Of a stretch of DNA of 64,000 nt, positions 11,801-23,600 are shown piece after piece. The number at the start of each line of letters is the position of its first letter. Positions within the stretch are counted from its first letter, which is position 1. Location: contig NC_133230.1 of NCBI RefSeq assembly GCF_040436345.1, positions 12,224,197 to 12,288,196 of the forward strand, given 5' to 3'. Origin of the DNA: Pagrus major (Eukaryota > Chordata > Actinopteri > Spariformes > Sparidae). The notes beneath the pieces are model-generated. The model was not told where the DNA came from, did not search any database, and saw only the letters and a program-made list of their open reading frames with translations. The translations under genes and the position numbers were made by a program.

Positions 11801-14181
11801 AAGGTGTGATCGAGCTCATGCACTAACTTTAGACGGGGTGCTCGCTAACGCTTTTAGCTTATCAGCTACATGTTAAAATAGCCACACCCAACTGTGATGT
11901 CACAGTTTATTGACAGGTCCACATCACTGAAGCACAGTGAGAACTGGGGGACAGTGAACATAAGAGTCTCAGCTTCTGTCAGTTTGCTCTGTAATACAAA
12001 GACTGTCTTTCACATACAGTAACGAGGGTTTAAGGCAGTGACACACAGGGCAGTTGTTGAGCAACTTGGATGAATTTGGCTCAGTGTGATCCTCTGGGAA
12101 CATCTCGTTACCAGGAAACAAGTGCACAGACACTGTGACACACTTTACTGCTTCTGTTTAACAGCAGATTTAGGATGGTTTGTATTGTGAAGATGTCACA
12201 TTACAACTGCTGCAGGTTCAAACAGTGAGACCTTCACACTGTGCCAGTGAGCGACCTTCACTGTGAGCTAACAGGGCGGCTCAGTGAGGAGCACAAACAA
12301 AAAAACAACATGCTGAATCCTGCATGTTGCAATCTTCTTGGCTGATGACCGACACAATCACAATGTTAATTTAATCAGACTGTAGATCATCTTCGGCATT
12401 TAAACATCTGAACGTCTCGCTGATCGCTGCTGGGAGCGTTTTTCCCAAACTTCTGCCCGGTTTATCATCATTGTCTGGAAGGGGTGAAGTATCGGGGTTG
12501 GGGGTGGTCTCACTGTCACAAGCCCACACATTTTTTGTCATCTGCCATCATCCCATGTGTGTCCACTGCCAAACTCTGAGAATACTCTGCCCGGTATGAC
12601 GTGGTTTGGCCACGGTGAGGTGGAAAAGACCTCAACTCGCTTTTCTTTCCACAGTTTCTAACCCTCAAAATCCAGCGGCTGGCTTTATTTGTGTCTGAAC
12701 AAAAACACGACGGAACATTGGACAGTTTTGTAAGTTATTCATAAACTAAGAAACAACCGGCCCAAACTGCTGGCGTTCCCGCTGCTGAATCACCTGTTTG
12801 TTTTGGAAAAATGAACTGGGAGGAAAGTGAAGAAATTATTACTGTACTTCTTTGTGTTTCTGCGGCCCGCTCACACACCCCTCTCACCATATGTGCGCTC
12901 ATAACGGCTATTTTATAAAGTGTTTCTTGATGTAGAATAATAAAACATTATAAAAATAGTCTCCGCGACCGCAAGTCGAGTTCAGACTGTGACCAGAAGA
13001 CGGGTTTCAGGGGACGTTAAGTAATCTGCAACCTCCTTCTGCAAAAAAGCTTCAGAGGCCTTTTGGCAGAGCGTACGGTGGCCTGGAGAGACACGAGAGA
13101 TGAAAAGAGAGGTAGTTTGAGCTGAGATCAAACAAAAACGTGGTGAAGACGTAACACATAAAATGAATAATGCCTCTTTGTGAGTGTGTTAGAATGAAAT
13201 GTTCAGGTTTGGAGGCCAGAAATCTCACCATCTGATGACACAATCATTGAGTCACAGGTATCGATCAGCACTGTATTTATATAAGGTCTGTTTGAGGTGT
13301 AAAGGAGTGGAAATGTTTCTTTTTTTGCAGCTTTGAAAAGAGTCGGATATTATGGTGTCAGGGGAGCAGTGACCCCCCTCGCCTCGCCACGCCCCGCTCT
13401 TTCTTACAGTCAGACTTCCTGTCTCCCATCAATGTTCTCCTTTTTTCTCAGCCGCTCTGACGGAATCCCCTGCTCTGTTTCCTGTTGTGAAGGCCCGTCG
13501 CCTGGTTACAGCCGAGGGAGGCCGGGAGGCTCATTTTCTCTCCCTGACGGTCTCAAAGCTGGCGTGAAAAGCTCGAGCACAACACTGAGCAACAGCCCCC
13601 CCCGAGGCACACACAGCATTTTACTATCTCTCAGCTGTCGGTCACGGCTGCACAGGCTCCACGTGCTCAAGGACGTTTCCATAAATCAAGAATGGAGCTA
13701 GTGTAACTGCAGGGGAGGGTGGTAACTACAGGCCAGTGTGTTGCTGTGGTGCACACTGAGTGAGGCCTGTGAAGCTTCTGCTGACAGGAGGAAGTTTATA
13801 TGATTCTGGTCTAAAGAAACAAACTTTTAACCTCTTTTTTAGTGATTGTAAAAAAGATGCAGATGAAGAGAAAGTGTTTAGATCGAGACAAAAGACAGAA
13901 ATTAGCGTCCATGTGTCTACAATTAATCATCCAGTGGGAGGATTCAATGTTAAATGTTTGCAGGAGAAATGTTGATGTTCAAGCTGAAGCACTTAAAGCA
14001 GCTGAGATGAAGAAAAGAGGCCGAAGCAGCTGAAATCACTTGGAAGTGTTGGATAATTATTGACAGGCCTCTTTAAGTTTTTAGACAAGTACTGAAAACA
14101 TGAACTGTGAGCTGATACAAGCAGCTTGTATCTGTCTGAAAACCCTCAACTTTGAAATGCTATAACTCTTTTGTTACCACA

Positions 14182-14518
14182 TTAAAGAGGCACTTTGTAG
14201 TTTTGGAGAAGAAATTCAAACTCAGAGTCTTAATATTAACAATATTAATGAGGTAATAATTCAAGCTCAGAAATATTTATTATTTCCATAGCTGAATAAA
14301 CAAGCTGTTCTCAGAGGAAAATAAGGTCCCAGAGCACTGTTTGAAGCTAGAGAAGTGGCAGGGTCCGCCACATATAAAGTAAGTAAAACAGTATGAAACT
14401 GTCCTTTCAGGTCAGATTGTTTATTCAGTTTATTCAGTCATGAAAACAAAGAGAGTTTGTTTATTTAGGCACAAATTTTTCTCTTCTGATTAAAATTTCA
14501 TCCACAAAACTACTTTAA
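14182..14518. mobile_element. TTAA-flanked inverted-repeat MITE
   Basis: Left end after TTAA: AGAGGCACTTTGTAGTTTTG. Right end reads, in reverse complement, AAAGTAGTTTTGTGGATG and is followed by TTAA (14515-14518). The interior GTTTGTTTATTTAGGCACA is a word I recognise from a common fish repeat. No coding sequence. Confidence 0.6.
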
Positions 14519-14532
14519 AGCCACTGAAGTGT

Positions 14533-14770
14533 GATTTAAAGGTCCAGTCTGGAGTATTTAACGGGCCCAACTGCAGAAATGGAACATAATGCTCATAATT
14601 ATGTTTTCATTAGTGAGTAATCACCTAAAAATAAGACTTGTTGTGCTTTCGTTACCTTAGAATGAGCATTTTTTTGAGTCCTCTTCCTTCCATGTTGCAA
14701 TGCCATGTCTCTACAGTGGCCCAGAATGGACAAACCAAACACTGGCACCAGAGGGGATGACACCACTGGA
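14533..14770. repeat. Interspersed fish repeat (GGTCCAGT type)
   Basis: Starts near GGTCCAGTCTGGAGTATTTA and carries AATGAGCATT, TTTCGTTACCTTAGAATGAG and GGACAAACCAAACACTGGC, recognisable from a widespread percomorph repeat ending in a GGTCCAGTGT-like terminus. Degenerate here. Confidence 0.55.
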
Positions 14771-16384
14771 TATTTTTAAGCAGACCTCAGGACAATTTCC
14801 AGCCATGTTTGCGGTGACGAAAAACATATATTTTTAACGAGAAGTCGAGACATCTCCAGTCAGTATTTTTCGACAAATCCTGCAGATATTTCCTGCCATG
14901 TCTGTGGCGACCGAGGCAGGTATTTTAAGCCTCCTCCTGACCCTGACCGAGTGCTCTAAGAGCCTTAACCTGACCAGAACATAAGCACAGCGACATGAAA
15001 TAGAAAAATTTAAACTAAAGTAAAGTTTCAACATGTTTGTGGTTTGTAGAAACATGCATTGCCAACTTTTATCTCTAATGCTCCACACTCACACAACTGA
15101 AAAAACTGACAGTCCTCAAACTCATCATCTGAGAAGAATACAACATTTGAAACGGTGTTTGCAATTCTGAAACTACAGTATCTGATATTTCCACTGTTGC
15201 TCATTTTGTTTAAGTATAATCATCGGACGCTGGACCTCTGGAAACAGGAACAGTCTCATCTTCCTCGAGACATCTCAACTCTTCTTCCCCATCAAGCTAG
15301 TCAGGGAAAATCAAATGATTACCAGTAACTTTATCTCTACTGGCTGTTGTTTCTTAATTCAAACAGGGTGCTGTGGAATTTTATAACAAGCTCGGTCAGA
15401 TGGAATATGGCTACAGAAGCCACTTAGCTGCTTAGTAACAAGATAGCATAATGGCGTAATGGCAGGTCTCTCCCCGGCGTATAAAAAAGCAGTAAAGAAA
15501 TGTGAAAAAAAATACAATTTGACAAATGTTCCACACATCTGAAATTTATGCTGCGTAAGTGTTTTGTCTCCCACTTATGGGTTGGAAGTGTTTTTCAAAA
15601 ATGTCTCATCCTGGAAGGGCAGATGATGGATGAAGTTATGGAGTCGTTATAGATGAATCTAACAGCTCCTCCGTCGTGTTTCTGCACCTACACGGTGAAA
15701 TGAAAGCGTGCAGCAGCTTCAGCAGCAGCTTCTTGCAGTCCAGGTTCATGTAGGTTTTACATAAGGTGCTCTGAATGAATGTATGTGAACACATTTGACT
15801 GTCACAATGCTGCAGGGACAGAAAAATGGGAACACTGTTTAGATAAAAGACCTCTGGTAACTAAACCTAAATATCAGTCCTGCTACAGAACATAATTTTG
15901 CCTTTTATAATGAAACAGAGGCTTTTTTAGTTGTTGCAATCTTTGGGCCAAACATATTGTCAACTGAAGCACCCCCCTCCAAATGTTAAAAGCGTAACGT
16001 TTAATGGATAAATGAGCAAATACTGTCAGCTTTTAAGCCTTTTCATACAGAACCTTCTGATGGAGCGCCAACTGCCTGCATGCTACGATTTGTACTGGAA
16101 GTATTTCCATTATTTTTTTCCGTCTTCAAGAGCAGCTGAATGATTCCTGAACTTACTGAGCACTTAAACTCTTCATTCTTCTCCATATAAACTTATTTAC
16201 CCGATCCCAGCTTCTGTCCCGAGGCCTTGAGCTCTGAACTCTCACTGACTTGGCTGACGTCCGTGGTAAGTGCTCGAGGCCCAAAATGGTAGGAACAGGA
16301 ACCGGACGGCACTTTGTGAATCGATTTACTTTGACATCGCCAAAACTTATTACGCACAACTGTGGGTTCAAGACCTTCTTAGTT

Positions 16385-16620
16385 TTAAAGGATAAGTTCA
16401 CCCAAAAAAAATGAAAATTCAATCACGATCTACTCACCCACACGCTGACGGAAAGTTTGGTGAAAACTTTTTTAGTCCACTAAACATTTCTGGAGCTTCA
16501 CAAGTGTTGCAGTGTAATCCAAGTCTTCGGAAGCACTGAGATGCCAAATTGATTTGAAAAGATGTTATTTCCAGCCTTTTAAGCCAAAATCTTCTTGAAG
16601 CTTGAAGGCATGAGTAGCGT
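16385..16620 (+). repeat. TTAA-started interspersed repeat
   Basis: Second clear copy of the 11562 family: TTAAAGGATAAGTTCACCC, then the CACGCTGACGG and ACATTTCTGGAGCTTCACA blocks. Confidence 0.6.
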
Positions 16621-17961
16621 CTTTTCAAATACATTTGGGACCTTAAGTTGGGTGTAGGGTCGGCACCATCTCCCTTGTTCAAAGTTAACAAATGACTTCC
16701 TGGGATCGACTCCCTGACTTGAAGGTTTTCCAGGTCTCTCTTGTCTGAAAGAGTGGATGAGAGGTAAACTTGTTTTGGTGAAAACAGCATCATGAAGCAC
16801 CATGAAGGTCCCATCTCGCAACTTTTCTTAAACTTCAGCAGTGTTGGGTGGGTGGTGCATGTCAAGTAGCATCCACATGAATACCAGGACCAAAGGTTTG
16901 GAGCAGAACATTGGCTTGTAAAGAGATATTAACGTTATTCTCTTCACCTGTTTGTGCTTCTTTTTCTCCGTATTTAATGTCACAATGCTATAAACTGATG
17001 GTTATTCCCTCAAGCAGAGTCTGTAGTAACGCAGACTTTCAGGAAGTGTGAATAACGTAATAAGTCTGCAAGAGATCCCTCATGCAGTTGATGGTTTGAC
17101 AGTCAGAGCTCCAGCTGACCCAAAACCTGTGAGTCCGTGAGTGTGGATGTCAGGATACCTCAGCTTTGTTGTTTCCTGCCTCACTCAGGAGCAAAGTTTG
17201 TGTCTTAATGTTCAGAATAAACAAATTGTGATATCTGTGTCACATATTAAATGAAAAGTTAAATCCATTCATTCTAATAATCTCACTTTTTCTTCTTAAA
17301 ATCTCTGAGTAAACATGAAAATAAGTCCCAGACTGACATTACATTGTTTCATCAGGAGGCCATAAATTAATTCAAGAATTCAACATGAAAAGAAGATCAG
17401 TCCAACAAAGACAAACTGCCTACTGTTCGGACAATAAATCACTGGTCACATGAACATTATCCGCTCCATCAAAGCTCCTCACGTAGCACATTAACCGCAG
17501 CTGGTTTGGAAAAACATGCACCACAATCATCTTCATCTAAATACAACCTATAGTCGAGCCTTTCTTTCTCCTGCAGCTTCAAAGTGAACACGAGCAGATA
17601 AAAGAGAGCATTTCTTAACATGTTAAAGCCATCGGACCATCACATTCATCATGGGACACAGGGAACTTCCTCCTCTGCACGGAGAAATTGATAACACATT
17701 GTTTTCTCAATGACTGCCGTTGATTACAGTAAAACATATCTTATTTTACTGTATACAGTAAATCTTCCTCTACAGTGATCCTCTATAGGAAAATGTGTGA
17801 TTAATATAAGGTTAGGCCTGTTTAAAACTAACTTACTAACAGTAAGGCTTCAATATTTAAAGATCTCCTGTATTTTTTGAGTTTACACGTCACGTTTATG
17901 TCAGATTCATACCAGACCACGACTGGCTTCCAAACTTATGATGTCACAAAATGTCCAGGTA

Positions 17962-18276
17962 TTAAAGGAACACTTCACCCCAAAATCACAGACGTATATT
18001 TTCCACTTAACCTTAGTGCCATTTATCTATCTAGATTGTTTCGATGTGAGCTGCCAAGCTTTGGAGATATCTGTCTTAAATCTGTCTGTCTCAGATATAA
18101 TGAGACAAGATGGCTCGTGGTGCTCAAAGCGCCAAACGGTACATCTGAAAAACTCAACAGCAACGAGAAGGCAGACACCTCTACGGTCGACGTCTTCAAA
18201 ATATGACAACTAACATTAAAACAATCTAGATGGAAAAAATATGTATTTCTGATTTTGGGTTGAACGTTTCCTTTAA
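17962..18276. mobile_element. TTAA-ended MITE with long inverted repeats
   Basis: Left end TTAAAGGAACACTTCACCCC (17962) is mirrored by the right end, whose complement reads TTAAAGGAAACGTTCAACCC (ending 18276). Pairing continues inward through ATCTAGATTGTTT for roughly 60 bp. About 315 bp, non-coding; TTAA at both ends suggests a piggyBac-like target preference. Confidence 0.7.
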
Positions 18277-19925
18277 ACTCAGATTTAAGGCGAGAGCAGA
18301 CAAACTTTCCTCCTTCAGCAGATAAATGTGAAAACAAACACTGCTAATACATCATCCTGCACAGTAACGCTCTAATCTCCACGGGAAGGAACAACAATTA
18401 CATATAATCCTTGTAATATTTACTTATTAATTGTTAATTTACTTATTTTTAAGATTTGTATTCATTGTTTTTTCAGTTTTTATTTGACTGCATTGAACTT
18501 ATTTTAATTTGTAGCTGCAGTATGAGTATTTTGTTTTTATCTGCTGAAGTGTTGCATGACGAAAGTTTATCATTATTATTGTGAAATTTGCTGTAATGCT
18601 CCTTTACTTTGAGTGACAGCCTCTCCTGTCGAGGGTTTAGTCTCTACCTCCATCTAGTGGCCACCTGATGAACTTCACAGTGAATAAATTCTCAGCTACC
18701 TGCTGTTATTGTCGACACACAGAAAAAGGTAAGTTTAGTTGGCATCTATTGGTTCTTTTTATTATTCTTTAATCAATAACAGTATTATAAATAACAGACA
18801 TGTTGTTAGAAATCCCAGTGTAGGACATGGAAAGCAAGTTCACAAGAAAGAAAAGTTTATACGACATCACATAGAACAGAGATCTCAACATAAAACACAG
18901 GAATCAACATCTGGAATTGCTTTTCATAAGAATGTAAATCAGAAGTTTAATAAAAGCTGAATGCAATTTGCATTAAAGTGTCGCAGCCACACCGACTCTT
19001 CCTCAAACAGCCACTATTTCTCTTTTTTCTTATAGTGTAGCCACATTTCACAGCTCGGTTGCAACATTATTAAATGAACACAACTATGTTCAGGAATGAT
19101 CGACCCGAGTTTAACTCAAATGTGATTCACAAAATGACAACCTAACTGATAAACACGACTACACTACATCCTGTTTACCGAACCGCACATTTTAAAGAAC
19201 AGTTTCTTCCATCTGATTTATTCCACTGTGCTCACAACGTGCTCAACACCTACAGTACATGGAGCGAATGATAAAACTCATCCCTCCTTTAAAAAAAGAG
19301 CTGAATGTCTGCTACAGGACAAAGTCACACAGAGGCCCAGGGGAGTTGAGTTGTCAATAAAGGCCTAAAAATACACAGCGGACAGTGATTCAGGGTCCTT
19401 CGTTGTGACTTTAAAGTAGTTTTACCATAAAAGAAATGATCTTCAGAGAACAGCAGCAGGACTCAAGCTCCTGGAAGTTACAGATCTGGCTACAGAGGTA
19501 ACAAAAACAAACGCTCTGATTGATTGTATTACATCCAATGCTGTGAGACGCGTCTTCGGTACATTAAAATACATCATAATGAGGCACGAATCGAGCTGCC
19601 ACGTCCGGAACAGGAGGACCGATGGCTGCAGTCAGACATCATAAATGTAAATGTGAAATTATGCAGGACAATCAAGGCCAAAATATGCTGACAATACTTT
19701 TACCGTGGCTAATGGAGTGCTGGTTTTATACTACGGAGAGGATGCTCTGATGATGTCTCAAGGACGTGAAGCAGCAAAATGCACAGAAATACAGTTTTGA
19801 AGCAAGTTCCAGCATTTTCTTTGTGAATGTCATCGTAAATTGTCTTGTTTTCTAATGCACGTTTGTACAAGAGTTAATGAGGTTTACATTGACAGCAGTG
19901 GCAACCAAGCCTGCATGTAAAGGCT

Positions 19926-20474
19926 TTTATTTACAGTAATGTAGGAAAAGATTAAAACAAAGGATTTTTTTTTTTTTTTATCCCTTCAAGCAACTCAACA
20001 CTGTTCACAGATGCATGCCAGCAACTGGAATTAATACCTAGAATAAAAAATAACACTTAAAAAAAGTCTGAACTCCACATATAAAAAGTTAAACATTGAA
20101 ACAATGCATCAGAAGTGTATAAAATGACACTTGAAGCGGATTTGTTTGAAATGCTTTCAAGCAAAAGAAGGCAGATTGACCGTTTCCCAACAAAATGAGG
20201 TCAAGTGTTTGAGTCCTTCTCAGTGCAGTCACCATGACACTCTTCTTCTCCATCCTTTTAGAGTCTTGTGCTTCTTTTTCAAGTCATCCCAAGATCCCAG
20301 TGACATGATCTGAAGAAGATTGTTTCATTTCTCATAATTTCCCATTTTTCCAGTGGTTCCTTTTCCCCCACAGGTCGCCTTAACCATCACTGAGGATCAG
20401 TGAGTAAAAAAAGTGCTGAAAAGAGAGCGCTCAGAGAAGCACGAAACTACAAAACAAGGTAATCCAAGTTTGGC
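19926..20474 (-). other. atp9b: Probable atp9b 3' UTR
   Basis: This non-coding, AT-rich stretch follows the stop codon. A minus-strand AATAAA at 19926-19931 (TTTATT on plus) lies about 545 nt past the stop and is the nearest good poly(A) signal. A second one at 18758-18763 would give a longer form. There is a T-run near 19967-19979. Confidence 0.45.
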
Positions 20475-20611
20475 TCATGAGGACAGTTTGGAGTAGCTCG
20501 GAGGTGAAAACTTGCGCTTCAGGTATTTGATTATGTAGAGAGGAAGACAGCTGACCAGCGTGATGGCGGACACCTTCCACAGGAAAGGCCAAGTCGTGAT
20601 GAACGACAAGT
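20475..20611 (-). CDS. atp9b: atp9b coding exon 30 (terminal)
   Basis: 137 nt ending at a TGA (20475-20477). It encodes [35 protein letters not shown] and [10 protein letters not shown]. The last helix is followed by a basic-then-Ser tail like human LSPPSYCKLAS. Confidence 0.95.
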
Positions 20612-23600
20612 CTGGGAGAGCAAACAGAAGGAAAACAGCTCAGTTACACACGTTTTTGTACAGGAGAATTCAATCAATTAACGAACCACGAGACAAAAGC
20701 AACATGCTCGTCTAGATGTGTCACAAAACCACTAAATGAAAACATGACAGCGAAATGACTCAAGATAATAAAGACCTGCAGGGCACATGATGTAAAGAAA
20801 TCAAACTCAAATGAAACAGACAAAACGATGACACAGTAAAACATCACTGGAACACAGAAATAGTAATTAATGCAGAGAGATGGACGAGGGAATGAGGAGA
20901 TGAATTTACAGGCTGCACACCTACCAAGGAAAGCTCCAAAGGACACCCTGCCTATGCCTGTTGCCAACATACAGAAGCAAAAGAAATGCAGCAGAAACAG
21001 AGTGAGTGCAGTACAAAGTTTAGCAGTGAGGAGAGAAACAGGAAGAGACAGGCAGAGACAAAGAAAGAAAGAAGGGGGAAGCAATAAAAGCACAAAGGCA
21101 CAGAGCTGACGGCTGAACTACTGCACAACACTTGAGTGCCTGGTAGTGTTACATCAAAGACCGACTGCTTTCAAGCTCTCGGCCCGTTCGATACTGGACT
21201 GGACAAACAAAACAAAGTTATTCTTCGACTTTACTCAAAGCTCACTGGTATTTCAAGTAAGCGAGCTTGAGAGAAAGTCAGAGCTACGTGCTGCACAGAA
21301 GTAGAGCCGAAACGATCAAATCAATTAATCATTTCAGTACTTTTTTAAGCAAAAATGCAATTTCTTGCGCAAATGAGAGGATTTTCTGCTTATCTTAACT
21401 GAATTTATTTTGGGTTTTGGTTGGTTGGTTGGACAAAACAAGCTACTACTTTTCTTCAGTTTCTAGGGAAATTATAATGAGTATTTTTCTCCGTTTTATG
21501 ACATTGACTTGGAAGAGAAAAATGCTTTGACCTTTGATTTCATGAGCCAGGAGCGTAGGAGAGGGTTGAGTAGACCAAAAGTTGGAAACACACTCCTGCA
21601 CACTGTCAAAGTTTGTAACATGCATTTTTTTGCTGCTTTTCTGTTCTAGACCTTCATGACACAACTTTCATAAAGGCCTTCTTGAACCAAGAAAACAAAA
21701 CACACAGTTTCTGAGTGCAACACCACTGCTGTAAATAAAAATCTCAGGGCTGTAAAAGTTTGTCAGACGTAATGTAGGTGCTGACTACAAACAAAACTCA
21801 TCACGTCATAACAATGTTGTGTTTAAAACTTGTGTCTTGTAGTAAACATGTATGTAACGCTGTGATCCTGCCCTCTCACTGAAGTTACACAGTGCAGAAA
21901 CAAGTGACAGAGATAAAAAGGAAATACATGAGAACTAGAAACTTCCGGGAAAAGAAATGAATACCTACCAAAGTACTCGTTGAGGAAGGCGAGCGAGGCC
22001 AGGTAGCAGCCCAGGCTGAAGAACTCGGCCACCACCATGAGCCAGTGCCAGGTACGGATCGTCAGCGCCACCATCAGCAGTTCGGTCAGGATGAGCGCTG
22101 TGAAGGAGATGGCGACCACGTGCACGAACTCTGACTCAAACAGCACCAGTGCGCCGTACATGAGGATGCCACCTGGTGGCGCCAAAAGAAACACATCGAC
22201 CAGGTGTTGTTACCAGACCAGGTTAGGTTGTGTCTGTTTTTTCATGCAGGACCATTTCTTACATTCTTCTTTATACAGCTGACTGAGACAATTAAGAATG
22301 AATCTGTCTGGAGATAAGGACTGATTCTATAACATATTAATGAGGGTATGATGCACAATGTGCTCCAGTGTGTCTCACTCTGTTAAAATCTTAAAGTGTC
22401 CAGACACTCGCTCATCTTCGGGCGCCTCCTGTATCTTGATAGCCTTCCATTTTATTATAACACGACACAAATTGAGCTTAATAGCCTTCAACCGATCACA
22501 TAATTGCTTTTTCATACAGTCTTCGTACAGTGCATTCCAGCGAGTCAAACTCTGTAATAAATTAAGCGAGATTGGCGCCTAATATTTTCCTCTGCTGTCG
22601 TCCTCTCATATCGTCTTCATGTTTCTTTTTTTTCCACAGACCTGGTATTGGCCTTTAATTAAAAACCTCGAGCTGTCAGGAAGTCACGCTCGAGCAGGAA
22701 CATAGATCTTTCTCACACGCTGCATGGCTTAGCGATTACAGAAATATCGATTTACTGGACAGACAAAAGCCTGCATGTAAAAGCGGATGGCGGCTGGAAA
22801 CCTAAGATACTGAGAAACAGACGGTCTGAGAGTTTGAAGGGGCCCGGGGACCCTGGTATTAGACAGAGAAGAAATGATGAAATGGTGGTTGAAGAGTTGC
22901 TCTGACAGTCTCCAAAACCAGCCTGCTCATTCATTACAGATACAGTCATGTTTTAGCTGCTGTTTAAAAACTTACAGGTTATTTTAATGAAGCTAATTCA
23001 TCAGGCAGATACAGTGACTGATGGTCAAATTTAACTTGTACTAACAATCTGTTCACCTTACCTTGATACACACTGATCAAAACCCAAATGAGGAAAGTCT
23101 TGAAAGATAATGAACGCCCCTGAAAGAGAGAAACATAATCCATGAGCGTAACATACCTGGTGACCTGCTGAAAGTTGATAACGGGGGAAAATGTGGATGA
23201 AGGGACTTTATATTTTCAAACAGACACATTTTAGAAAGTGGCACAGTACCTTGGTGAGGTCTTTATAAAGCTCTGGGTAAAGAAGAGCCATCTCCGGCTT
23301 CACATCTTGGTCCAGAACCAGTGAGAAGACAGGAAACATGGTGTAGATGGTGGCATACCTGCACAGAACAAAGTGGCGCACAGAAAAATTAAGCATGGGT
23401 AACAAAATGTTTACCATGTAGCTATAATGGATAGGCTGGGTGCAAAATTCACATTAAAATAAACAATAATTCCTCACTGTTTTCACAAAATTATACCTAA
23501 GAATGTTCATTGACATTTAGAAAAAGGTACCCACCCAACCATGAGGAAACCCTGGTACAAGGGCACAGAGGCAAAGTAAAATACGGAGGAGAACACAGCC

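Larger units (their letters stand above)
8563..19925. other. Intergenic region between atp9b and nfatc1
   Basis: About 11 kb without a supported gene. It contains repeats at 11562-11800, 14182-14518, 14533-14770, 16385-16620 and 17962-18276. The remainder is unremarkable AT-rich sequence with moderate GC patches near 10.7-11.2 kb and 13.3-13.7 kb. Open frames in it are short, biased in composition and unlike known proteins. Confidence 0.7.

Noticed and set aside
13333..13701. 122-codon plus-strand frame
   Set aside because: GC-rich patch with Ser/Arg/Pro bias and no resemblance to a protein family. Chance openness is likely.
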